Shown: positions 34,185 through 45,364 of the stretch, piece by piece
Layout of the letters: the number at the start of each line of letters is the position of its first letter
Position numbering within the stretch: the first letter of the stretch is position 1
From: Epiperipatus broadwayi
Lineage: Eukaryota; Onychophora; Udeonychophora; Euonychophora; Peripatidae
NCBI GenBank assembly: GCA_028023455.1
Contig: JAQFVV010000050.1
Span: 2,686,411 to 2,750,410 of the forward strand
Length of the DNA: 64,000 bases
Direction: 5' to 3'
Translations under genes and position numbers: made by a program
The notes under the pieces: model-generated
What the model was told of the DNA's origin: nothing
Seen by the model: the letters and a program-made list of their open reading frames with translations, nothing else
The model's database searches: none

Positions 34185-34640
34185 ATTGTATATCTGAATA
34201 TGCGACACAGTAGGAGACTAGAAAAGTGGTTGGAACTAAGCAACGCATTTAAAAACAAAGGGTTTGAGATATTATCAATAGTAGAAACATATGTAAGAGA
34301 AGAACCCACACTGAAAAATTTGATATGGAAGGGTATGAATAGAAAAGAAAAAGAGAAAATGGGTTGTCATATAATATTATGCCACAAAAACATTTAAATA
34401 CTGTAAAGTGTGAAGAACATTTGTGGTTTGAGATAAGGTTAGGTTGACAATAATGGATGTGGCTATGCTGTACATGACCACTAGAGTAGAATAGTAGCAT
34501 ATATGAATTTCTAGTTAAGGATATACAGAGTTTCAAATAAAAGAGGTAGAAAATAATGACTATAGGTGATATGAATGGGCATATTGAAGGAATTGATGAT
34601 ATGAGTAACACGAATGGATAGCTTTTGAAAAACATTTTTG
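34185..34640 (+). pseudogene. APE-type endonuclease remnant of the LINE
   Basis: VYLNMRHSRR...FEILSIVETYVREEPTLKN (about 34187-34320) matches the N-terminal layout of LINE AP-endonucleases: asparagine strand, then ET with the catalytic glutamate. MTIGDMNGHIEG (about 34557-34592) matches the GDFNxH block. Stops separate the two parts. Confidence 0.7.
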
Positions 34641-35699
34641 TCAGAGAGTAAATTTGTGCATTGGGAAGCTATCAAATATTTATGAGGGACAAGATACATA
34701 GTCTAGAAATAATATATTTCACACAATATATTATGTATTAGTAAAGAAAGAAAGAATAATTAAAATATGAAAAATTAAAGTGTTTGATAACAAACAGACT
34801 ATGTAAAAGTAATCATAATTTATTTATAATACACATGGTTAGTAATGTGATGGAAAATAATAATAAAAATAGAAAGGATATTGAAAGATGTAGATGGAAA
34901 GAGAATGATATGAATAGATTAGAAGAATATAGAATAAAAGTAGAAAACATCACAAAAAAGTTTGTTGGGGATAAATATAAGGACTGGTGTGGTGAAGTAG
35001 AAAAAGTGGCAAATAGGATTGTAGGTGAGAATATTCAGAAGAATAAAAGTAATAGAAACATGAAAATTAGTAAAAGTTTAAAAGAGAGAAAAAAGCAAGC
35101 AGAGGTGCTATTAAAAATAAAATTAAAAAAAGTTAATATTAAATGGAAAAACTATTTTGAAAAAAAAAAGTTGGTTAAAATAGATATTTATATAGAGAGA
35201 ATAAAATTAAATAGTAAATTATTTAAAGATATTAATAAAAGTGGAAGAGATGGGAGTAAAATTTTTTGGAAATGTATTAACAGAAGAATGTAGGGGAGAG
35301 GAAATAATATTGCTAACTGATGAGGAAAAAAGTGTAGTTCTAAAGAAGAATTAGAGTCAATCTTAAATAAGTATATAATGGATATAGAAAAGAGATTATA
35401 TGTGAAGAATAAAGTGATAACCAGCAAAAAAATCACATAGTATTGGAAATATTAGTTTTAAAGGAAATGAATTGAATGATGCAGAGAAGAAATTGAAAAG
35501 TGGAAAAGTAAGAGGCCTCCTAGATTAGTAGGCAGCAGACGTAGTGATGAATTTGAAAAGTAAGGCAAAATTAAATCTATTATCATGTCAAGAAGACAAA
35601 GGTTCCAGATAGGTAGAATAATTCAAGGGGGGCTATTATTTAAAGTGATGGATAAAAACCATGGAAAGATAAACAATTATAGATTAGTAGCAATAATGT

Positions 35700-36145
35700 T
35701 GATGTTATATAAAGGTTTTGCAAATATGGTGACTGGAAGGGTGGGAAATGAATGAAAGAAAATTATATAGTGGGAGAAATGCAAGGAAGTTTTAGAATAG
35801 ATAGGCATAAAGGAGAAAATTTATTTGTAGTCACCCAATTTCTAGATATGAGTAGGAATACAGATAGGCAGTTATATATGGTTCTTATAGATATAGAGAA
35901 GGTATATGATAGAGTAAATAGAAATAGATTATGAATAAGTTTAGTAAATTTTGTAAGGAATGGAGTATTAGTGGATCATAGTAAGAGATTGTATGAAACT
36001 AATTACTATACACATCAGTTAGAAAAGATAGAATCAGGGTTAAAAATGACGTGGAACTAAGACAAGGATGCCCTATGTCACCTATTTTCTTTTTGTTATA
36101 TTTGAAAGAACTGGAGAGAGCAATAAAAAGACTAGGATGAAGAAT
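35700..36145 (+). pseudogene. LINE reverse-transcriptase core remnant
   Basis: GSFRIDRHKGENLFVVTQFLD, LYMVLIDIEKVYDRVNRNRL (motif A; open 35752-35934) and, after frame changes, RQGCPMSPI.FLLYLKELERAIKRLG (about 36058-36138; motif B). The sequence where FxDD should follow is shortened, so this copy could not be active. Confidence 0.8.
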
Positions 36146-37794
36146 AGAGATATTATTAATAGATGGCAAGGGAGCATATACATTATCAGGTCTTTTATTT
36201 GATTCTTGTACACAGAGAGTAGAAAAGATGTGGATGTTATGCTGAAAACATGTGCAAGGGTGGGTAAAGATATGGGGATTAAATTTAGTTAAAAAAATCA
36301 AAAATAATATAAGTGCTATGGAAAGGAAAGAGAACTTTTATTTGGGGATATAAAGTTAAATGTGGTAAATAGGTATAACTATTTGGGAATCATCTTAAGT
36401 AATCAGAGAAATTGCTTAGATGAATGGGAGAAAAAATTGATAAATGAAGCAAACAAAGGAAAGACACTAATAAAGAAATTACCAATGTTTTGATATAAGA
36501 AATATGATGTAGCAAGAATTGTATGAAAGGGAGTGGCAGTAGCAGGGTTAACTAATAGTAACCATGTGTTATGTGTCAGTAAAGAGATGTTAGCTTATTC
36601 AGAAAAAAGTAGAAAGAGAAGTAGGAAGACATGCATTAGGTGTAGATGACAAAGGAGTTAATTCATGGATAAATGAGGTGGTTAAGTTTGTATATAAAGT
36701 TGCAAAAAGCAAAATAAAAATGTTTGGTTGATTGCAATTTTTAGATAATAAGAGAATAGTGAAAATAGTATTTAATTGGATTACATGTAAAGGACAAGCA
36801 ACAAAATGGGTGAGAAAGGTAATATAGAATTCTGAAAATTTGAATAAAAACTTAATATCAGTATACTTGTACATAATGTGAAATGATTATGTTAGGAGTA
36901 TTGTTAAGTGTTATGACCCAGTAAAGAATTGGATAAAAGAATAGATGCATTATTAAAAAATAGAGAAATGGAAAGATGGAGAACTAGTATGGAGAATAAA
37001 AAGAGTTTAAATATATATAGAAGTAAATAGAATATTGAGTGTGAGTTAATTTATGATAATAGAAAGGAAAGTAGTTTATTATTTAAGGCTCAAATAGAAT
37101 TGTTAGCACCAAGGAGATATACACATAAATGGAGAAATGTGGGTGATTTAGTCTGCAAGTTATGTAAGAAATGCAGGGAAAATATTGGGCTTAATTGAAT
37201 GTAAATGCTTACAATCAGAAAGGGTGCAAATAATGAAGTTATGGGAGAATAAATATAAACAAAGTGATTATAGAGAAAGTGGTTTCTTGGATTTTATGGT
37301 GGGTTTGGAAAAAAATAAGTGGATCTAAATATAAAGGCCATAGTGTGGACAAAGGTGACTGAAAAATTGGATGGAGTAAGATAGAGAAAGATATGGGAAA
37401 AACATATGGGGAGGAATGGAAATGGAATGTAAGGTGGCTAACTGAAAATAGTGAATGAGAGATTCCTGATTTCAATAAAACAGTATTTATATCACATTAC
37501 ATCAGATCTCATCACATCCTGCATTTGTAATTTTATTTTTTTATTTTAGTGCATCCTATTTTTTTCTATTAGGTACTATTTATTCCCTTTGTCATCTTTG
37601 TTTTATGTAATTTGACAAAAATATGCAAATAAATATTATTTAACTTTAATTATAGTTATTATTTATTATGCACAGTAATTATATTATTATTTTATTTCTT
37701 TTCATGTTTTTAAATATAGACTCAATGTCATGTTACAAATTAAAAAGCAGCAAATATTCAAAACTTTTTTTTTATAAAAATTCTACACAATATA

Positions 37795-40729
37795 ATGTAA
37801 CAGTCATATTTGAACATCCACGCAACAAAATCCAGAGTTTTGGTAAATCATACCAAGGCTGATCTAGATGAGGGTTTGAGACCAAATCTGACCGCACCCC
37901 AGCTCCTTCACCAACACTCCCTAACTTATTACCTTATGAATGACATATATGAAGTTACACTCGTAATCTCTCAATTTCCACACTGGCAATAGCAAAGGGT
38001 AAAACAAGAGACTCGGGGATATTTAACTAAATGTTTTATAGCTTAACCAAACACACTCACACAACCTATGGCTGATTATCTAATGCATATAAAACCATTA
38101 CGGATGGTGATTTAATATAAATAAAGTGAATAATACTGCAGATGTTAAAAGATTTTAAAATTATTTAATATTGACAAAACACAAACAATAACAATTAAAT
38201 ATACTGAATATTCCACTCGCAGGTGGGATGGTGAAAATACGAACTACATGTTCTGTAATCAATTGTATTTAACGATCATTATTCTATTATATCGTTTATA
38301 CGTTAATAATTATTTTACATCTATACTGATGTCTAAACCATGTTTTGCCATTCCTACTCAGTATGTTAAGGGTTAAACTCTAAGAGAGTGGAAACTTTAT
38401 ACAATGTGTACTTAAATTTATCATTACGCGATGAGCAGACAATGTGCTCTTTATGTAGGTATTCTTAGATAAACTAGATCTTAGGTTCAGATCAATGCTG
38501 AACAATTAATATACAACAGATTAACTGACGTTTTGTAGCATAACTTCTGAGGCTACGGCGCTACGCAAATTACATCAGATGCGGCTTGAATGTGCTTTTA
38601 CTCATGAGATTCAATAACGTTTACTCGGTTCTCAGATACCGCTCACCTGCTATACATGAACTTTTAGTTCAGATGCTCGAACAGCCACGATATAAGATGC
38701 TGGATTCCGGTGTTCCAGTTCTGGAGGAGGTAATGGGGATGACCGTTAAAATCACTATCCTATTCAAGAGAAGTCTGTCCAAACTAAGGATGATAAGATA
38801 GCCCTTAAAACCTAATCTTATCTTAACAATTATAGGATAGCAAGGCAGAATGCACCTCAGTGCTCCGTAAAAACTCATTCACAATACTTTTGGAATCTTA
38901 ATTATAACAACTAGTAAAGCACAAAATCTATAGTTTCTTCTGCAAACTACCCTATGCCAGTTAATTAAATAAACACGGAAATTGTGCTAAAGAGGACCTT
39001 ATTAAAATTGATCTAGTTTATTAATTAACTACATATTATATGCAATTACATTAAGGGGGTCTAAAGCATATCTGGGGCTTAAACTTGGCTAACTACTGAA
39101 TATGCCTTAGATTATCACTCTCTTTTATTTAACCAAACAAACCTTTTAATAAGCAACATATGTGCTATTAAGCTACACATAGCAGTTCATATAATACATT
39201 AAAGTAGGTTTTGGACCAGAGACCATCTATAGATATGCCAAACAGCATAATTACTTTACTGGAGAACAAAACGTCTCTTTAAGTTATAATAATTAATAGT
39301 CTCTGCTCCGAAGGCAAAGCATAAATCAATAAATGCATTTTAACCAAAAATATATAGATGCAAAGGTATAGACACAAATAGAGAAAATAATAAGGCAAAT
39401 AAGCTTTTATAAGTTGAATTTAAAAGAGATTCAAGAATTTGTGATCAGGCAAGATTTACCTTTAACTTTTAAAGTATTTTAAATTATACAGGTTGAGATA
39501 CATTTATCTAATACAGTTAATTACTTTAAGAGAGAATACACCTTTTAAACATAGTGTGATTAATTTATGAGATTTGAATGGAAGAGTTTGTGCACATTAC
39601 TTATTATATAGCTAGCTTTAGGAAAGATTTATAGATGGCTATAGCTTTTAGATTTAGTTTGATTGAGAAGTGGTTACTGGTTATTTATCTGGAGGCTTGC
39701 AGCTTGAAAATATGAAATACACGCATGGACTGATTTATCTGAGCTGGTTCATCGTTGGGCTATTTATTAAGTAGGGCTGTGGTTTGGGTCTCCGGGCTCC
39801 ATAAATGGTTCTTGACCATCGGGAAGATGTCCTTAGATTTTCTAGCCACTTATTTGCATGGTAGAAACTGGGCCTGCTGCCTGGATATAAGTTGAAACAC
39901 GAGTCAAGCAAAAATGGATGACAATTTTCTTTCAACTGCCTTTTTTATACTTTTTTATCCCCCCCCTCTTACAGTTCATTCACAATCTTTATTTTTAGAC
40001 ATTAAAACCTAAGAAGTCTTAATTGCATCAGCTTCAAACGAATCAGTTGATTGATTTCAGGTTTATTCATCGTTCCTTTTATTTTTCTCAGATTCCGGTT
40101 CCAATCTGGATTTCAGTGCAGGTTTAATTGTCCAACTTTTATTTTATTAAGAATCCTAAAATCTGGATTTGTACCGGTGGTGTCCCATGAGATTGGTAAA
40201 GTTCTTTTTTTTCTTTCTTTCTTTAAACATTGGATTGCTTCTCCTTTTCTTTTACTGAAAGAGATTTAAGCTGCTAGTGTTTTATTTTAGACGTGAGACA
40301 TCTACCTTTGTTTTTAGTTGCTCTACCTGATTAAGTAATTGGGTAACTTCAAGCCAGTTTGAAATACTTTAGAAAATTCTGTTCTTATCTAATACAATTT
40401 TCCCAGCTTGAAACCAATTCAATTATTTAAAATCATAAGATGAATATTTATAAAATTATAAGGTGTGTACGTTATATAATGATAATATCATTCAGATGTG
40501 AATATACCATTTTTAGCAAATAAAATTATTACAAAATATATACAATTATAGCAGATGTGTGTGCATATACAATTACACACATATACGTGTAAACATACAT
40601 TTTTATACATGTTAAATTCCCAAGTATACAGTTATATATATGTGTACCTTTAGGGTTTGAACTAGGGAAATGAAGGCTACTGATTTCTAGAATAGGTGAA
40701 ATGTATGATGATGAAATCATACTGTTTCA
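37795..40729. repeat. Left long direct repeat (putative LTR)
   Basis: Collinear with 45365-48304 over its full length, with scattered substitutions (about 8 in the first ~240 bp by eye, roughly 2-4%) and few small indels. Only short frames are present. Contains one C-run (39958-39967) that is length-variable between copies. Confidence 0.9.
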
Positions 40730-41014
40730 TATCAGTGAAGTCCGGAAACAAAAAAAAACAATAAAAAAATGAATTTACTTATTATTTAAATGAGCAATCA
40801 TAAGTCATTTTCTGTGTATAAGATTTATGAAATTTATTTCTCACATTGTATCAGCACCTCCCATCCTAACTTTGGTCTACCCATCACATAAACAAAACAA
40901 AAAAACAAAACACATGACAAACAAATGAATCCTTTCCCTCTAAACTCTAATCCATTTCTCACATCTAATACCTCATTGTTCATATGGATAAAATATACCT
41001 ATGCCTTACTCTTA

Positions 41015-41017
<3 letters not shown>

Positions 41018-41102
<85 letters not shown>
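41018..41102. repeat. (AT)n microsatellite inside the LTR-type element
   Basis: About 42 AT units; the longest such tract in the window. Confidence 0.97.
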
Positions 41103-41104
<2 letters not shown>

Positions 41105-41262
41105 CATTCCTCTACATCTACTAAATATGCTACCACATCTATGAATGTTTATATTGGTGAAATAATAATAATAAAACAATATATATAAAAAAAAACTACC
41201 TCTACCAATATGCTTATGTCATACATATATATATTCCTACTGGTAAAAGGTGAACTAGATCC

Positions 41263-43461
41263 TTAGATATTAACTATTCCTGATGCATCTGGGGGTTTTG
41301 TTTTACAGTCTATTTCACCTTTGGCTCTAAGCATTAGAGACCTTGTCAGCTTCATAACCTTATTCTTTGGAACATTATCTTTAATCTCTCGAAACCTTGT
41401 TCCTCGAAACCTTATCCGCTTTCTCATATTCGAACCATATGATTTTCTCCTACTAATGACGTAAGTATTTTCTTTTCTCCTCTTCCTTTTCCACCCTGTC
41501 TTTCCCATTTGGGTTCTGGAAGTATCTCGGCTACTCTCACCATCAAAAATCACTCCATCCCCCCAGGCCTTGATCTCAGACTTAGCTTCACTATCTTCTG
41601 CCCCTCGATCAAATTTATTCATTTTGGAAATTTCTGAGAAAGGTCTGTCTTCTAAAACATTTCTATCTATATAAGTTTTGGTAACTTCAATTGCCTTTGT
41701 TTTGGTACTTCTGGGTAAGATTTTGGCTTAATTCCTTCAATAAAAATAACATGATCCGATGAGGTTGAAAGAAGATTTACTTTATTTCTATCTATGTAAG
41801 TTTCGGTAACCTCAATTGCCTTTAGTTTTGGTACTTCTGGGTAAGATTTTGGCTTAATTCCTTCAATAAAAATAACATGATCCGATGAGGTTGAAAGAAG
41901 ATTTACTTTGTATTCTTCGTCATTTCCTTCCACATCTATAGAGCCCTCAATATTCTGAACTATCTTTTGTTGTTCAAAAGACCCCTGCATGATTTCATCA
42001 GGTTTCATCCCTTCCATGTTTTCGATATCAATTTCAGTCTCTGAATAGATTTTTGAATCTTCTGATATCTCCATATTGATATTACAATTTATCAATATTC
42101 ACAGCATCGATTTTATACTTTTCCCTGATCTCACCACTGATGTTGGACTCTGTTATTAATTTTACATCAATTTTAGATTTTATTAAATCAGCTTGTGACT
42201 CCTCAGCAGTCTTTGTATTCCTTTTAAACTCTTCTACAGTTTCTTCATCAAGTCTCAACTCTTCCTCAGTTTTTATATCAAAGTTAAACCCCTCAATCCC
42301 TACAACTATTTTGGAGTCTTCTATTACCTCCACATCCATTTTACATTCTTTTTCGGTGTTTAATACTATGTCTGTCTCGACTTCTGTATGTACTACCTCT
42401 CCTTTTGCAGTTTTAGAGATATATTCCACAATTAGCAGCTTTCCTGAAGGTGGATTGGCAATTTCCATATCATTCTTCCTAATTTCAATTTCTTCCTCTT
42501 TAATAATCTCGATTTTTGCTTCATCAGTAATAGGATTTTCAACCTGTGATTCCCCTGAAATATCTTTGGTTGAAACTTCTAAAGTTCCTTCAACTTGCTG
42601 TATCTCAATGGTATCCTCTGGCTTCCTTTCTGTTTTAACATATTCCTCCACTAAACTATTTTTTCACTCATCCCCCACATCTCTTTTTGAATACTACCTT
42701 GCAACATTTCTTCTACAACCCCTGCCTCACTTCTTTGCTCTTTCGATCTTATTTCAAAAGAAGATTCTGTCTTTTCTACTTCCTCTGTATCTACATCCTC
42801 ATGGTTACTCTCCTTGTTCTCAGTTTCTCTACCTATCTCTACAACTTCTTCCACCATTTCACCCTTAGTTTCTCTTAGTTCAACCTCTTCTGGATACCAT
42901 ATTACAGCTTCTTTGTCTTTCTCAGTAACTCTACTCTCTTCTCTAGCTTTTGATAGTCTCTCCTGTTCCTGCTTGGCTACCTTGTCCCTGGCTTCCTTTT
43001 CCTTCTTAATCTTTTGGTCCCTTTCTTCTATCTCCCTCCATATGGCATATAACCTATCATCTCTCTCTTTCTCCCTTTTTTCTCTCCTTGTCTCTTTCCC
43101 TGTCTCTTCTTTCTCTTTCCTTGTCTCTTTCCCTGTCTCTTCTTTCTCTTTCCTTATCTCTTTCCCTGTCTATTTTTTCTCTTTCCCTGTCTCTTTGTTC
43201 TATCCTGCTAAATAGAGTAGCTATGATTCTCTTTTCTTCCAGTGTTGTCTCCTCCAAAACCTGCTCTGGTTCCCCATTAGATTGTTCCCTGTTTTCTGCC
43301 TCCCTACTTTTTCCTACTATCTCCTCTTCTGCACTATTTATTTCCACTATTTCTCTTCCTGATCTCAACCTCTTTCCTTTACTCTCCACCCCCTCTTCAA
43401 GCCTTTCCTCTCTTGCCTCACTCTTCTCTACCATTACTCTCACTTCTGTACTGTTTTCCAT
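41263..43461 (-). pseudogene. Highly charged protein frame, about 730 codons, broken
   Basis: Starts at ATG 43461 with a Glu/Arg-rich segment containing tandem RDRERDKERER repeats (about 43060-43210), predicted to be helical or coiled-coil. A long acidic region follows, then a basic C-terminal part (KRKRRKE...SRRKSYGSNMRKRIRFRG, 41300-41480) ending at 41263. About four phase changes break it (near 43080, 42655, 42090 and 41700), at least the first two at A-runs; composition is continuous across them. No gag, pol or zinc-knuckle motif was recognised. It could be the element's own unusual gag-like ORF, a captured host gene, or a pseudogene. Homopolymer sequencing errors are also possible. Confidence 0.6.
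41660..41912 (-). repeat. 126-bp tandem duplication in the charged frame
   Basis: Two consecutive units of 126 bp (42 codons) encode KVNLLSTSSDHVIFIEGIKP and the following KSYPEVPK block twice. The unit is a multiple of three, so it preserves phase, but the downstream unit has a one-base loss near 41700. This looks like a protein repeat that expanded while the frame was still selected. Confidence 0.85.
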
Positions 43462-44179
43462 TCTGATTTTTGCTAAATGTACTTCAATTTATTCTCAACA
43501 GCGCATTGCCATCTTCCCCAATGAAAAAACTGTCCATGGATTCTGCCCTACCACTAGTAACTACTTAGAACTGAACCAAGCCCTTAATTTATCTAACATA
43601 TGAGATTACAACAACAACCACAAAAAAAATTTAACTAATAATAATAAAATTGTTCTTACCCATGCCTATCTTCCACTGTGTTTTCTTTCCAACACTGCAG
43701 AGCTGCCATTACTATTTCTTTTTAACTATGATTGCTTTTTTTTTGAACTTCATTCCTCTTTTAAGTACACACATATATATAGAACAATCTTGCCTGATCG
43801 TTTGTTTATTCACTCTATCTAGCACAATTGAATCACCAACCAAACTTCCCAACAGTGAGTCCTTTCAATTGTCTCACCCTGACAACAAATTTATATGAGA
43901 AACTCTCAGCTATTTAAGAGCCTCAGGCACCAGTTGCCAGTGGATGAGATACCCGTATCTATCTATAAACGGTATTGGACCTCACAATATGCATTGCTGT
44001 TTATATAACAAAATTTAAAATTTTTCGTTTATTTCTCATTACAAAAATAATTTTTATCAGCCACAGTGTGTTTACATTCCAACTTTAGCGAATTTGATTT
44101 GAGAAAGTGTGTTATACCACACATAACATAGACTAGAAATTTACATTTTTCACCCATACATATATACATAACTGTGGAT

Positions 44180-45070
44180 AAAATTAGAACAATTTTAGTC
44201 ACTACTTTCGATCATAATTGAACGCTCTTTTGTGGCAAAAAAAATTACTATTAATACGCATACATATATATAAAATATTTCAAAATGTTTTACTTGCGTA
44301 TAAAATTCGAAATCAATTTCAGGTACTGCCTTCAATCACAATTGAATGCCTTTCTGTGACAAACAAAAAACATTTTTACCATCAACACGCGTATATATGT
44401 ATAAAATATTTCAAAAAAAATTCTTCCTATTTAACTATTAAAACTATTCTCGACACGTGTATATATATAAATTATTTCAACAAAAAAAAAAGACTGCTTT
44501 CTTATTTATTTACATCTTTTAATTACAATTGGAAAAATCCATTATCACTACATATATAAAATAATGTAAAAATTTCTCTTTCCTATTTAGCTATTATTGC
44601 TTTTAATTACAATTGAGAAAAAAGTTTATTATCAATACGCACGTATAAAACAATCTTGAAAAAAAAACCTTTCATGCTGCCTACCAATTCTAGCATTTAT
44701 GTTTAGAAATATTACAAATCATATGATCTAAAACAAAACTTTATTTTTCACACGCATATATATACTTGACAAAAGGCAAAATTACTTGCGGCAGTACTAC
44801 TGATTTTAACATTTGCGTTGGCGTTTAGAAATCTTTTTACGAATTCTATAATCTAAATGACATTTTACTTTTTCACTCACATATATATAAAATTGATAAA
44901 ATGTGAAATTAATTGCCACTGCCTTTAAATAACAATCAATCAAAAAATCAAAAATACGAAAAAAATTACTAATCAAATGCTTCTCTGAGACCAAATAAAC
45001 TTTCACTACCAATACGCATATTATACATATATATATAAATTTTATGTATATCATACATATAAATCAATTC
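44180..45070. repeat. Degenerate ~110-160 bp tandem repeats in the LTR interior
   Basis: Recurring phrases TACGCATA(T)ATATATAAAATA, then an A-run, then CTGCC or TATTTA..., then AATTACAATTGA, appear about seven times with irregular spacing. If the element reads on the minus strand, this is the leader between LTR and charged ORF. Confidence 0.6.
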
Positions 45071-45204
45071 GACAAAATATAAAATTGAACTTTCAACATA
45101 AATCTATGATTTGTGCATCTATATCTGTGAAAAAATTTATATATCTATCTTTTCCCTTCTCCCTCTTCCCTCAACACGCATTTATTTCAGGGCGTGGAGA
45201 AAAT

Positions 45205-45364
45205 TAACGAAACTCCACGTTTGGCGTTCATATTCGGAAAAAAAAATCTACACATATATAATGAATGATATGAAAACACATCTATGTTAACATCCCCTCT
45301 CAGGTATGTAGGTTTATATTCGAAGGCCCCAGTTGGCGCCCATTCCCGGAAAAAAAAAAATACT
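45205..45364 (-). promoter_or_regulatory. Possible primer-binding-site region
   Basis: On the minus strand, 22 bases inside the right repeat, TGGGCGCCAACTGGGGCC (complement of 45325-45342) resembles tRNA-Lys-type primer-binding sites (TGGCGCC...). A decayed second version (AACGCCAAACGTGGAG, complement of about 45213-45228) lies ~115 bp further in. On the plus strand, GGAAAAAAAAAAA before 45361 could instead be a polypurine tract, so orientation is unresolved. Confidence 0.35.

Larger units (their letters stand above)
33271..37519 (+). pseudogene. Longest LINE copy (C): PHD-like finger, APE, RT
   Basis: Order along the element: a PHD-like zinc finger (ORF1-type, 33341-33483), an APE-type endonuclease (about 34185-34640), a basic linker (34784-35293), RT blocks (35740-36145), a C-terminal region shared with copies A, B, E and F, and a CATCACAT-type tail near 37490-37519. 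All frames are interrupted by stops and indels, and the catalytic FxDD block near 36190 is damaged. The left edge coincides with the Penelope-like target duplication, so its true 5' end is unknown. It belongs to the APE-type non-LTR retrotransposons; clade not assigned. Confidence 0.85.

Noticed and set aside
37810-37992. 60-codon frame repeated at 45380-45562
   Set aside because: Present twice only because it lies in the long direct repeat; no start context or domain support.
40925-41188. 87-codon frame with a long Ile-Tyr repeat
   Set aside because: Microsatellite translation, not a protein.
42140-43603. Long plus-strand frames rich in Ser, Leu and Phe
   Set aside because: Antisense shadows of the Glu/Arg-rich minus-strand frame; the low-complexity SLSLSL pattern reflects the GAGA-type repeats.
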